Source of the DNA: Paracoccaceae bacterium
GTDB lineage: Bacteria; Pseudomonadota; Alphaproteobacteria; Rhodobacterales; Rhodobacteraceae
Length of the DNA: 6,857 bases
Direction of reading: 5' to 3'
Assembly (NCBI GenBank): GCA_015487255.1
Contig: WFQA01000185.1
Span: forward strand, 1-6,857
Position 1 is the stretch's first letter. Each line of letters opens with the position of its first letter. The position numbers and the translations under genes were made by a program. Below are positions 1 through 6,403 of the stretch, piece after piece. The notes beneath the pieces were generated by a model that was not told the DNA's origin, did no database searches, and worked only from the letters and a program-made list of their open reading frames with translations.

Positions 1-209
1 CCGGGGGTGACGGATCCATCCGGGGCAAAGCGGGTCAGCCCTTCATAGATATTGCTGTAGACCACACTGTCGATCGCCCCGGCGGCCCCGGCTGTCGGGT
101 CCAGATGTGGCGGCTCGAGCTGGTCACCCACGGTGATGCTGGTATTGCCCGCCAAAGCCGCGCTGGCAAGCATGGCCAACAGGCTGGCCCCGGTTAAAAT
201 CCGTTTCAT
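1..209 (-). CDS. ABC transporter substrate-binding protein, family 5 (peptide/opine/nickel type), N-terminal part
   Basis: Only the first 69 codons are in the window; the gene continues past base 1. The product begins with a classic Sec signal peptide: a basic MKR start, a hydrophobic stretch to about residue 18, and a likely cleavage site ALA|GN after residue 20. The exported part then shows the entry pattern of family 5 solute-binding proteins (SBP_bac_5): an E-P-P-H-L-D-P segment at residues 32-38 and Y-S-N-I-Y-E-G-L-T at 51-59. Such proteins capture oligopeptides, opines, glutathione or similar solutes in the periplasm for an ABC importer. The start is well supported by AGGAG at 216-220 with a 6-base spacer. 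That ribosome site lies inside the last codons of the upstream deacylase gene, whose stop is one base before this ATG, so translational coupling is likely. The ligand cannot be told from this fragment. The family call is fairly firm. Confidence 0.85.
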   Translation of the reverse strand, partial: MKRILTGASLLAMLASAALAGNTSITVGDQLEPPHLDPTAGAAGAIDSVVYSNIYEGLTRFAPDGSVTP

Positions 210-210
210 G

Positions 211-1545
211 TCATTCTCCTAAATTGGCTGCTGATGTGCCCGTCAGCAGGTCGGCAAGGGCGAGGCCCATCACTTTGGCCGAGTCGATCATGTCTTCCAC
301 CTCGATATATTCGTCGGGCTGATGTGCAAGGTCGAGAATCCCCGGCCCATAGGCAATACAGTTCTTCATCCTTCCTATGCGGTCAATGTGTTTTTGGTCA
401 TAAGTGCCGGGAGAAACCACAAATTGCGGCTTTTTATCCAGCACCGCCTCGATCGCAGCCGCCACGGTTGTAACAACCGGCGCGTCTTTTGCGGTCATCA
501 CCGGGTTGACGGAATGGATCGGATGCATCTCATAGGCAAACCCCATCCGCTTTGATTTCAGCTTTTCCAGCAGGGCGCGGATTTCCGCCTCCACATCCGC
601 GATATCCTCCTCCAGCAAAAACCGCCGGTCAATGATCATTTTGCAGCGGTCCGGCACCACCGGGCTGGGCAGGCCGGTAAAGCCCGGCGGCGGCTCATCC
701 TGCCCGCCATGGATGGAGTTGATATTCATCGTGCTTTGCCTGGCCCCTTTGGGCACCACCGGCATATCGGTGCGCTTTTTGGCCAGCGCGGGAAACAGGC
801 TCGTCTCCATCTCGGCAATCACCGCCCCCATGTGGCGCACCGCGCAATCCCCCAGAAACGGCATCGAGCCATGGGCGATATGGCCACGGGTTTCGATCTC
901 GGCCCAAAACACCCCGCGATGGCCAAGGCAGACCCGGTCCTTGTGCAAAGGCTCGGGGATGATCACATGCTGCACCCGCGACGGGCTGAAATAGCCCTGC
1001 TCGCTCAGGTAGGCCACGCCGCCAAAACCGCCGCTCTCCTCATCGGCTGTGCCCGAAATCTCGATCGCGCCGGAAAATGCCGGCCACACTTCCAAAAACG
1101 CCTCCACCGCGATGATCGAGGCCGCCAACCCCCCCTTCATATCACAAGCCCCCCGGCCATAGATGCGGCCATCCTTCAGCTCGCCGCCAAACGGCGCCAT
1201 GCTCCAGCCCTGCCCGACCTCGACCACATCGATATGGCTGTTGAAATGCACACATTCACCGGGCCGCCCGCCCTCGCGCCGCGCCACGATGTTCCAGCGC
1301 GGGTGGCGCGGGCTGTCACCCGGCGTGTCATAGGCGCGGATCATCTCGCATTCAAAGCCCAGCCCGCGCAGGTGCTTTTCGAGATAGGCGCAAATATCGT
1401 GGTAATATTCCCCCGGCGGGTTCAGGGTCGGAATCTGGATCAGCGCCTGGGTCAGCGCGATCAACCCGTCGCGCTTGGCCTCAACCCTTTGCATGAATTC
1501 ATGGCGTTTGTCCTGCATATCAGCCCCCTTGCCAAGCGCCATCAT
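211..1545 (-). CDS. M20 family metallo-deacylase/peptidase (ArgE/DapE type)
   Basis: This is a 444-residue cytoplasmic zinc hydrolase of the M20 (ArgE/DapE/carboxypeptidase) superfamily, of normal full length. The di-metal site is visible: H104 and D106 in SHID, D135 in GACDMKGG, the catalytic glutamate E169 with metal ligand E170 in ADEESGG, an acidic ligand E198 in IIPEP, and H408 in LAHQPDE. The dimerisation (lid) domain lies at about residues 205-325, starting with GHRGVF and containing GHIAHGSMP at 221-229. Enzymes of this group cut N-acyl or peptide bonds of small amino-acid derivatives. The ArgE and DapE activities themselves are not specifically indicated, and there are no arginine or lysine pathway genes nearby. 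It is first in an operon with a periplasmic binding protein, which fits intracellular cleavage of an imported acylated or peptide-like compound. Start choice is uncertain: AGGGG lies just upstream of tandem ATGs at 1545 and 1542, but an AAGGGGG also precedes an ATG at 1518. Signal peptide: none. Confidence 0.93.
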   Translation of the reverse strand: MMALGKGADMQDKRHEFMQRVEAKRDGLIALTQALIQIPTLNPPGEYYHDICAYLEKHLRGLGFECEMIRAYDTPGDSPRHPRWNIVARREGGRPGECVHFNSHIDVVEVGQGWSMAPFGGELKDGRIYGRGACDMKGGLAASIIAVEAFLEVWPAFSGAIEISGTADEESGGFGGVAYLSEQGYFSPSRVQHVIIPEPLHKDRVCLGHRGVFWAEIETRGHIAHGSMPFLGDCAVRHMGAVIAEMETSLFPALAKKRTDMPVVPKGARQSTMNINSIHGGQDEPPPGFTGLPSPVVPDRCKMIIDRRFLLEEDIADVEAEIRALLEKLKSKRMGFAYEMHPIHSVNPVMTAKDAPVVTTVAAAIEAVLDKKPQFVVSPGTYDQKHIDRIGRMKNCIAYGPGILDLAHQPDEYIEVEDMIDSAKVMGLALADLLTGTSAANLGE

Positions 1546-1588
1546 GCTCCCCTAATCTGGCCCCTGCCTCAATACGGTAGGATTACGG

Positions 1589-2137
1589 ATGCCGCTAGCC
1601 TTTGACCATATCACCTTTGACCTTGCCCCCATCGGGCTGGTTCTGACCGAAGAGCGCATCATCAAATCCTGCAATCGCACCTTCGCCCATATGTTTGGTT
1701 ATCCGCGCGAGGAGTTGCTCAATCAATCCTTTCGCATGCTTTACCCGAGCGCCACCGAGTTTGACGCCATGCGCAATATCGGCCTGAACGCGCTGCGCCA
1801 AACCGGGCAATATTCTGACGAGCGCATCATGCACCGCCGGGACGGCACCATGTTTTGGGTCCGGGTGCGCGTTGCCACCCCCAACCCGCAAAACCCGCTT
1901 TCGCGCACCATTCTCAGCTTTGCCGATATTTCCGGCCAGCGCCCCGAGGTCGAACTGACCCCGCGCGAAAAACAGGTGGTCATGCGGCTCGGGCAGGGTG
2001 ACACCAGCAAGGAAATCGCCCGCGCCCTTGGCCTTTCGCCCCGCACCATCGATGATTACCGCGCGCGATTGCTGCGTAAATTCAAGGTGCGCAATATAGC
2101 CGAGCTGCTCAGCCGGATCATCGGGCCGGGCGGGTAG
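1589..2137 (+). CDS. PAS domain-LuxR-type HTH transcriptional regulator
   Basis: This is a 182-residue one-component regulator. Residues about 8-115 form a PAS domain: the APIGLVLTEE start, the NRTFAHMFGYPREELL helix region at 29-44, the HRRDGTMFWV strand at 82-91, and SFADISGQ at 110-117. Residues about 121-178 are a LuxR/GerE helix-turn-helix: LTPREKQVV at 123-131 and SKEIARALGLSPRTID at 140-155, with a recognition helix leading into RLLRKFKVRN. There is no receiver domain and no kinase next to it, so it probably binds a small ligand or cofactor through the PAS domain and acts directly on DNA. It starts 43 bases from the divergent deacylase gene and ends 143 bases before the TRAP genes on its own strand, which makes both its likely targets. 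The ATG is preceded by TAGGA at a 6-base distance. No cofactor-binding cysteine or heme signature can be assigned. The domain calls are firm; the ligand is unknown. Confidence 0.93.
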   Translation: MPLAFDHITFDLAPIGLVLTEERIIKSCNRTFAHMFGYPREELLNQSFRMLYPSATEFDAMRNIGLNALRQTGQYSDERIMHRRDGTMFWVRVRVATPNPQNPLSRTILSFADISGQRPEVELTPREKQVVMRLGQGDTSKEIARALGLSPRTIDDYRARLLRKFKVRNIAELLSRIIGPGG

Positions 2138-2182
2138 CGCGGTTTTGCGCCGATTCATCCACCGGATACAACCCGAAGTGAA

Positions 2183-2207
2183 AAATACATTCCGGATCAA
2201 AGTATTT
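2183..2207. promoter_or_regulatory. Candidate operator: inverted repeat upstream of the TRAP operon
   Basis: AAATAC at 2183-2188 is mirrored by GTATTT at 2202-2207 with 13 bases between the arms, and the palindrome TCCGGA sits near the centre at 2191-2196. It lies in the AT-rich part of the 143-base gap between the PAS-LuxR gene and the TRAP binding-protein gene, 74 bases before the start codon. That is a plausible place for a dimeric LuxR-type regulator to bind. CCGGAT also occurs at 2162-2167, 30 bases earlier. I could not identify a convincing sigma-70 -35/-10 pair in the gap, so this is suggestive only. Confidence 0.3.
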
Positions 2208-2280
2208 GATTTATTCGCTTTGCCCCTCCCTGATTCTGGGTTAACACTCGTTCAGTTGTTTCGAAATCTGGGAGGAAAAC

Positions 2281-3297
2281 ATGAAACATAAGCTGCTGAA
2301 AAGCTCAACGATTATTGCCGTATCCCTCACGCTTGCCGGCGAGGGTATCGCCGCGGGTGTAACCGAATGGAACGTATCGCTCTGGGGTAAACGCCGGGCC
2401 TTTACCGAACATGTGGAGCGCCTCGCCGAACTGCTGGACGAAAAAACCAATGGCGAGTTTGTGCTCAACCTTTCCTATGGCGGGCTGAGCAAAAACCGCG
2501 AAAATCTCGACGGCATCTCGGTCGGCGCATTTGAAATGGCGCAGTTCTGCGCTGGCTACCACCCGGATAAAAACCCCTCGATCACCGTGCTTGAGCTGCC
2601 ATTCCTTGGCGTAACCTCGCTGGAGCAGGAAGTGGAAGTCTCGATGGCGGTTTACCAGTCGCAAGCCGCGATTGATGATCTGGCCCGCTGGAACGCCACC
2701 TTGCTGATGCCCTCGCCCCTGCCGCAATACAACATTATCGGCAAAGGTGATGCGCCTCAAACACTGGCCGATTTTGAAGGCATGGCCGTGCGGGCTACCG
2801 GCGGTGTAGGTCGCGCTCTGGCCGCCGTGGGCGCGGTGCCGACCTCGATGTCCGCCACCGAAGTGCGCCAGGCACTTGATAGCGGCGTGGTCAGCGCGGT
2901 GGCTTTTGCGCCACATGCGCATATGTCCTTTGGCACCATCGAGAGCGCCACATGGTGGACCACCAATCTCAACCCCGGCACGGTGAATTGCCCGGTTGTG
3001 GTCAACACCGATGCGCTGAATGATCTGAGCGACGATAACCGCGAAGCCCTGCTTGGCTCGGTCGATGAATCGCTGGATTATTATGTGGAGAACTACAACA
3101 ACAAAACCATGGCCGCATGGGGCCCGGCCCTTGATGAGCGCAATATCGAGCGCATCACCTATTCTGAAGAGGCGCTTGCGGCCTTCCGCGAAGCTGTGGC
3201 CGGCCCGGCGGCTGCGGCCTGGATCGAAGAGAACTCCGCGCGTGGCCTGCCCGCGCAAGAGCTCTATGATCTGGTGATCGAGACCATCAACAAGTAA
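2281..3297 (+). CDS. dctP: TRAP transporter periplasmic solute-binding protein (DctP family)
   Basis: This 338-residue extracytoplasmic receptor of a TRAP (tripartite ATP-independent periplasmic) importer has the usual family length. A Sec signal peptide covers residues 1-25, with a likely cut near GIAA|GV. The mature protein begins with a beta-strand, TEWNVSLWG, as in DctP folds. It contains YGGLSKNRENLDGI at 66-79, GAFEMAQF at 82-89, and MAVRATGG at 168-175. R171 in the last motif matches the conserved arginine that in characterised DctP proteins pairs with the ligand carboxylate, so the ligand is probably an organic acid or other carboxylated compound. Two cysteines, C90 and C237, remain in the mature protein. 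A strong GGGAGG at 2270-2275 with a 5-base spacer fixes the start. It is first of three TRAP genes and is followed by a hairpin that could favour its expression over the membrane subunits. The exact substrate cannot be assigned. Confidence 0.94.
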   Translation: MKHKLLKSSTIIAVSLTLAGEGIAAGVTEWNVSLWGKRRAFTEHVERLAELLDEKTNGEFVLNLSYGGLSKNRENLDGISVGAFEMAQFCAGYHPDKNPSITVLELPFLGVTSLEQEVEVSMAVYQSQAAIDDLARWNATLLMPSPLPQYNIIGKGDAPQTLADFEGMAVRATGGVGRALAAVGAVPTSMSATEVRQALDSGVVSAVAFAPHAHMSFGTIESATWWTTNLNPGTVNCPVVVNTDALNDLSDDNREALLGSVDESLDYYVENYNNKTMAAWGPALDERNIERITYSEEALAAFREAVAGPAAAAWIEENSARGLPAQELYDLVIETINK

Positions 3298-3302
3298 AAA
3301 TC

Positions 3303-3332
3303 TGCGCGCCTCCCAAACGGGGGAGGCGCGCA
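3303..3332 (+). promoter_or_regulatory. Perfect 12-bp hairpin between dctP and dctQ covering a Shine-Dalgarno and start codon
   Basis: TGCGCGCCTCCC at 3303-3314 pairs exactly with GGGAGGCGCGCA at 3321-3332 around a 6-base loop (3315-3320). It begins 5 bases after the dctP stop. The right arm contains the GGGAGG ribosome site and the A of the ATG at 3332, so that start would be masked in the folded mRNA. No T-run follows, so it does not look like a standard intrinsic terminator. It more likely stabilises the 3' end of the dctP message or limits expression of the membrane subunits, since binding proteins of such importers are generally needed in excess. Confidence 0.75.
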
Positions 3333-3349
3333 TGTTTGAAGGACAAACC

Positions 3350-3994
3350 ATGGCTTCGCCTTCCAGTATCCTGACCGACAATTCCACCCTCAGCCGCCTT
3401 GATCTCATGCTTTTCTGGCTTGAAACCAAGCTGGCGCTGATCGGCGGCATTGCGGTGTTTTCTCTCATGATCCTTGCGGTTATCTCGGTTAGCGGGCGCA
3501 ATTTTGCCAATACCCCCCTGCCCGGTTATGTGGATTGGATCGAGCAAGCCATGCCCGTTATCGCTTTTGTCGGGGTTTCCTATACCCAGCGCCTTGGCGG
3601 GCATATCCGCATGGATATTCTGATCGGCCATCTGCGCGGACGCGCATTGTGGCTGGTTGAGCTGATCTCGACTCTGGTGATGCTGGCGCTGATGCTGCTT
3701 TTGGTCTGGGGCACGTTTTCGCATTTTCTGCGCTCGATTGATTTCAGCGCCCCGCTCTGGAGCCGGGATTCGAGCATGGATATCGGCCTGCCGCTCTGGC
3801 CAACCAAGCTATTGGTGCCGGTGGGTTTTAGCGTGTTGTCGCTGCGCCTGGCCTTGCAGGCCTGGGGCTTTGCGCGGGCTTTTGCCACCGGGGCAACCCG
3901 CCCCGTGGCCGTGCCGCTTTACGAGGATGCCGCCACCGCCGCGGCCAGGGAGGCCGCCACGGTTTCCGGTTTTGAAGATAAGGAAAGCAAATAA
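3350..3994 (+). CDS. dctQ: TRAP transporter small permease subunit (DctQ family)
   Basis: This 214-residue inner-membrane protein of the TRAP complex forms the membrane unit together with DctM. Four hydrophobic segments are visible at about residues 29-48, 65-80, 100-123 and 151-172. The family hallmark GGHIRMDIL, at 83-91, follows the second segment. The C-terminal 35 or so residues are hydrophilic and alanine-rich, and probably cytoplasmic. I chose the ATG at 3350 because GAAGGA at 3338-3343 lies 6 bases upstream and free of secondary structure. The in-frame ATG at 3332, six codons earlier, has a stronger GGGAGG, but that site is locked in the 12-bp hairpin. If 3332 is used, the protein is 220 residues. 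The stop codon overlaps the dctM start by one base (TAATG), so the two are translationally coupled. Sequence is intact. Confidence 0.92.
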   Translation: MASPSSILTDNSTLSRLDLMLFWLETKLALIGGIAVFSLMILAVISVSGRNFANTPLPGYVDWIEQAMPVIAFVGVSYTQRLGGHIRMDILIGHLRGRALWLVELISTLVMLALMLLLVWGTFSHFLRSIDFSAPLWSRDSSMDIGLPLWPTKLLVPVGFSVLSLRLALQAWGFARAFATGATRPVAVPLYEDAATAAAREAATVSGFEDKESK

Positions 3995-5400
3995 TGGAAC
4001 CCATTGATATCGGCCTTGTGGTTTCCGGCTTTTTGCTGGTTTTGGTTCTCATCGGCGTACGGGTGGCTTTTGCTGCGGCTTTGGCCGGGCTGGTCGGGCT
4101 GGTTTGGATATTCTGGGCCAAAAAGGGCTATGACCCCGAGGAATTCATCTGGGCGCTGACCGTGGCGGTCAAAACCGCCGGGCAGGTGCCGCATTCCAAG
4201 GTTTCCTCACAGGCGCTCTCGCTGATCCCTACTTTTATTCTGATCGGGTTTCTGGCCTATTATGCCGGGCTGACCAGGGCGCTGTTTACCGCGGCCAAGC
4301 GCTGGGTGGGCTGGCTGCCGGGCGGGCTTGCGGTTTCAACTGTGTTTGCCACCGCCGGTTTTGCCGCGGTATCCGGCGCTTCGGTTGCCACCTCGGCGGT
4401 GTTTGCCCGCATCGCCATTCCCGAAATGCTGCGCGAGGGCTATGACAAGCGCTTTGCCGCAGGCGTAGTGGCGGCGGCGGGCACGCTGGCCTCGCTGATT
4501 CCACCTTCGGCGATTTTGGTGATCTATGCGATTATTGTTGAGCAGGATGTGGGCAAATTGCTGCTGGCGGGCTTTATTCCCGGCGCATTCTCGGCGCTGA
4601 TCTATGGCAGCATGGTGGTTGGCATGGCGGTCTTCTGGAAAAAACTCGGCCCACCGGTTGGCGGCTTCACCTGGCGCGAGCGCTTTGAAAGCCTGCCCCC
4701 GGCACTGCCGATCCTGTTTGTGGTCGTGATCATCATCCTGTTTATCTACAACCCGTTTGGCGGTGACGCCTGGGGCACCCCGACAGAGGGCGGCGCGCTT
4801 GGGGCTTTTGTGGTTTTCCTGATGGCGCTTTATCGCGGCATGCGCTGGAAGCAACTGCGCGAGGCCCTGCTGGAAACCGGCAAGCTGGCGGTGATGATCT
4901 TCACCATCATCTGGGGCGTGCTGATCTTTGTGCGCTTTTTGGGCTTTGCTGACCTGCCGGGCGCGTTTTCGGACTGGATCACCTCGCTTGATCAATCCCC
5001 GATGCTGACGCTGATCTTTATTCTGCTCGCCTATGCGGTGCTGGGCATGTTTATGGATGCAATCGGCATGCTGCTGCTCACCCTGCCGGTGGTTTACCCG
5101 GCGGTTGTGGCACTCAATGGCGGCGAGGGGGTGCTGGCGGCGGATAGCGCCTTTGGCATGTCAGGCGCGGCTGTGGGCATTTGGTTTGGTATTATCGTGG
5201 TGAAAATGGCGGAGCTTTGCCTGATCACCCCGCCCATCGGGCTGAACTGCTTTGTGGTTGCCGGGGTGCATTCTGATATTTCGGTGCAGGATGTGTTTCG
5301 CGGCGCTTCGCCTTTCTTTGTGGCTGACGCGCTGACCATCGCCGGGCTGATCGCCTTTCCGAGCATTGTGCTTTATCTGCCCAACCTGTTGCTTGGCTAA
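3994..5400 (+). CDS. dctM: TRAP transporter large permease subunit (DctM family)
   Basis: This 468-residue, highly hydrophobic protein is the ion-coupled translocation subunit of the TRAP importer and belongs to the ion-transporter superfamily. Family hallmarks in order are SLIPTFILIGFLAYYAG at 76-92, SGASVATSAVFARIAIPEM at 127-145, SLIPPSAILVIYAII at 167-181, LLLAGFIPG at 189-197, TPTEGGALGAF at 262-272, GMFMDAIGMLLLTLPVV at 351-367, and ITPPIGLNCFVV at 411-422. About 12 membrane segments are expected. It is somewhat longer than the commonest DctM proteins (about 425-440 residues). The extra length seems to lie in the polar stretch at about 42-72 between the first segment and the first core motif. 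It overlaps the dctQ stop by one base and has AAGGA at 3980-3984. It ends the operon; a hairpin follows 6 bases later. The call is firm, the substrate unknown. Confidence 0.95.
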   Translation: MEPIDIGLVVSGFLLVLVLIGVRVAFAAALAGLVGLVWIFWAKKGYDPEEFIWALTVAVKTAGQVPHSKVSSQALSLIPTFILIGFLAYYAGLTRALFTAAKRWVGWLPGGLAVSTVFATAGFAAVSGASVATSAVFARIAIPEMLREGYDKRFAAGVVAAAGTLASLIPPSAILVIYAIIVEQDVGKLLLAGFIPGAFSALIYGSMVVGMAVFWKKLGPPVGGFTWRERFESLPPALPILFVVVIIILFIYNPFGGDAWGTPTEGGALGAFVVFLMALYRGMRWKQLREALLETGKLAVMIFTIIWGVLIFVRFLGFADLPGAFSDWITSLDQSPMLTLIFILLAYAVLGMFMDAIGMLLLTLPVVYPAVVALNGGEGVLAADSAFGMSGAAVGIWFGIIVVKMAELCLITPPIGLNCFVVAGVHSDISVQDVFRGASPFFVADALTIAGLIAFPSIVLYLPNLLLG

Positions 5401-5406
5401 ATCTTT

Positions 5407-5435
5407 GCCCGGCAAGGCCAGGCGCCCTGCCGGGC
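5407..5435 (+). terminator. GC-rich hairpin just after dctM, possible transcript end
   Basis: GCCCGGCA at 5407-5414 pairs with TGCCGGGC at 5428-5435, and an inner GGC/GCC (5416-5418 with 5424-5426) can extend the stem after one mismatch. It starts 6 bases after the dctM stop. A T-run is missing, so it may be a Rho-assisted stop or a 3'-end stabiliser rather than a true intrinsic terminator. Confidence 0.4.
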
Positions 5436-5492
5436 CAAACGCATCAAGCCGGAGGAATTGCCGAACATGGGGCAACAAGCGCCCCCTGCCAA

Positions 5493-5559
5493 GCGAAGCG
5501 AGGCCAAGCCCAACGGGAGGTGGCTTTTTGCGCAGCAAAACGACGCCGACGGGCGGGAG
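5493..5559. repeat. Two-unit palindrome-containing repeat, REP-like
   Basis: Two related units stand in tandem. The first (5493-5520) begins GCGAAGCGA and ends GCCCAACGGGAGG; the second (5530-5559) begins GCGCAGCAA and ends GCCGACGGGCGGGAG. Each contains a small self-complementary core (CCC-AAC-GGG and CC-GAC-GG). The position in a gap between convergent genes and the form, short GC-rich imperfect palindromes, resemble dispersed intergenic repeats of alphaproteobacteria. Only this one locus is visible, so copy number in the genome is unknown and the call is an inference. Confidence 0.45.
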
Positions 5560-5630
5560 AGCACCGTTTGATTTAACGCAGATCTTGGAGCAAGCGCTGC
5601 TTTATCGGCGGCATTTTTCCGGTAAACCGC

Positions 5631-5667
5631 AAAAATGGCTGGCCGGCGGCGGTCTGTGCCGACCAGC
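5631..5667 (-). terminator. Intrinsic terminator of the ccdA-like gene
   Basis: Read on the minus strand, GCTGGTCGGC (5667-5658) pairs with GCCGGCCAGC (5647-5638) as a 10-bp stem with one G-T pair and a 10-base loop. It is followed two bases later by five T residues (5635-5631). It lies about 50 bases after the stop codon of the minus-strand ccdA-like gene. Stem strength and T-run fit Rho-independent termination. Confidence 0.7.
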
Positions 5668-5718
5668 TAGGGTATAACGCCAATATCTCGGTTATTCTGG
5701 CTGGCGGCGGTTTGGGTG

Positions 5719-6384
5719 CTAAACCCAGTTCGCCGGGTCCACATAAAGCCCAAACCAGATCGACCACAGGCCAAGCAGCACAAACACCCCGCCGATCACC
5801 CAGCGCATTTTGACCAGCCTGCCCGCCAGCCGGTCCAACGCCCCGGCAAAACGGGGAACAACAGCAAAGATCACCAGCGGCAGCGAAAGAAACAACCCAA
5901 ACAGGAACATCATCCAAAAGCCGGTCAACACCGTGCCGGTGGTGGCTGCCAGCCCAAGCAGGCCAAACAGGATCGGGGCGGCGCAAGCCGGGATATTCAG
6001 CCCAAAGGCCAGCCCGAGCACCACCGGGTTACCCGCCCTTTTCCATGCCGCCGGGGCAAGATTGATCCGCCGTTTCACCAGCCCGGCCCGGCCCAGAATA
6101 AACGCCAGCCCAACCGCCAGATAGATCGAGCCAAATACCAGCCAGATGCCGGTTTGCACCCCGATCAGCTTTTGCCCGATAAAGGCGATCACCGCGCCAA
6201 AACCGCCAGCGGTGAGCGAGCGCACCAACACAAATACCGTTACGGCATTCAGTTTCATCGCTTTTGAGCGGTTTTTCTGCGTGTCCAAAAACAGCAAATG
6301 CCCGCCAATGGTGCATGGCTCGATAAACCCAAGCAGCCCCAGCCCGATCGGCAGCAATATCAACACCTGAAACGAAAGTTCCAT
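5719..6384 (-). CDS. ccdA: CcdA/DsbD-type thiol-disulfide transmembrane transporter
   Basis: This 221-residue inner-membrane protein has about six hydrophobic segments (roughly 4-22, 44-72, 80-98, 119-143, 150-176, 196-214), the size and shape of CcdA. It carries the two intramembrane cysteines expected of the family: C24 in EPCTIGG near the end of segment 1 and C134 in NIPACAAPILFG in segment 4. CcdA proteins pass electrons from cytoplasmic thioredoxin to periplasmic thiol proteins, for cytochrome c maturation or for thioredoxin-like reductases. I chose the ATG at 6384, which has an AGGGGAA site about 3-5 bases upstream; starting at the in-frame ATG at 6432 would add 16 polar residues unlike the family. 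No periplasmic thioredoxin or cytochrome gene is visible beside it, so the partner is unknown. The motifs EPCTIGG and IPAC differ somewhat from the textbook CcdA forms, so it may serve a specialised pathway. Confidence 0.87.
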   Translation of the reverse strand: MELSFQVLILLPIGLGLLGFIEPCTIGGHLLFLDTQKNRSKAMKLNAVTVFVLVRSLTAGGFGAVIAFIGQKLIGVQTGIWLVFGSIYLAVGLAFILGRAGLVKRRINLAPAAWKRAGNPVVLGLAFGLNIPACAAPILFGLLGLAATTGTVLTGFWMMFLFGLFLSLPLVIFAVVPRFAGALDRLAGRLVKMRWVIGGVFVLLGLWSIWFGLYVDPANWV

Positions 6385-6403
6385 GATTCCCCTTTTTCTT
6401 GTC

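Larger units (their letters stand above)
5401..5718. other. 318-base gene-free stretch between convergent genes
   Basis: This lies between the ends of dctM (plus) and the ccdA-like gene (minus). It holds a GC-rich hairpin close to dctM, a two-unit repeat, and a terminator for the minus-strand gene, each listed separately. The short frames that cross it have no recognisable protein features. Two similar stretches, TGGCTGGC-CGG-CGGCGGT at 5636-5653 and TGGCTGGC-GGCGGT at 5698-5711, also occur, the first forming part of the terminator stem. Confidence 0.7.

Noticed and set aside
709..1605. 298-codon plus-strand frame antisense to the M20 deacylase
   Set aside because: The minus strand encodes a complete enzyme with all metal ligands; the antisense product shows no family features.
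2305..3510. Long open frame (401 codons) on the minus strand across dctP and the start of dctQ
   Set aside because: It lies opposite a clear TRAP receptor gene, its translation is rich in R, H and G with no domain, and it is a typical codon-bias shadow in GC-rich DNA.
4336..4995. 219-codon minus-strand frame inside dctM
   Set aside because: It is antisense to conserved DctM motifs and its composition is rich in H, Q, R and K, typical of a shadow frame.
5467..5571. 34-codon plus-strand frame with GGAGG 11 bases upstream, covering the intergenic repeat
   Set aside because: The spacing to the ribosome site is poor, and the peptide is just a translation of the repeat units, so non-coding repeat is the simpler explanation.
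5366..5677. 103-codon plus-strand frame crossing the end of dctM and the intergenic region
   Set aside because: It starts inside dctM, runs through the repeat and the minus-strand terminator, and has no recognisable protein features.
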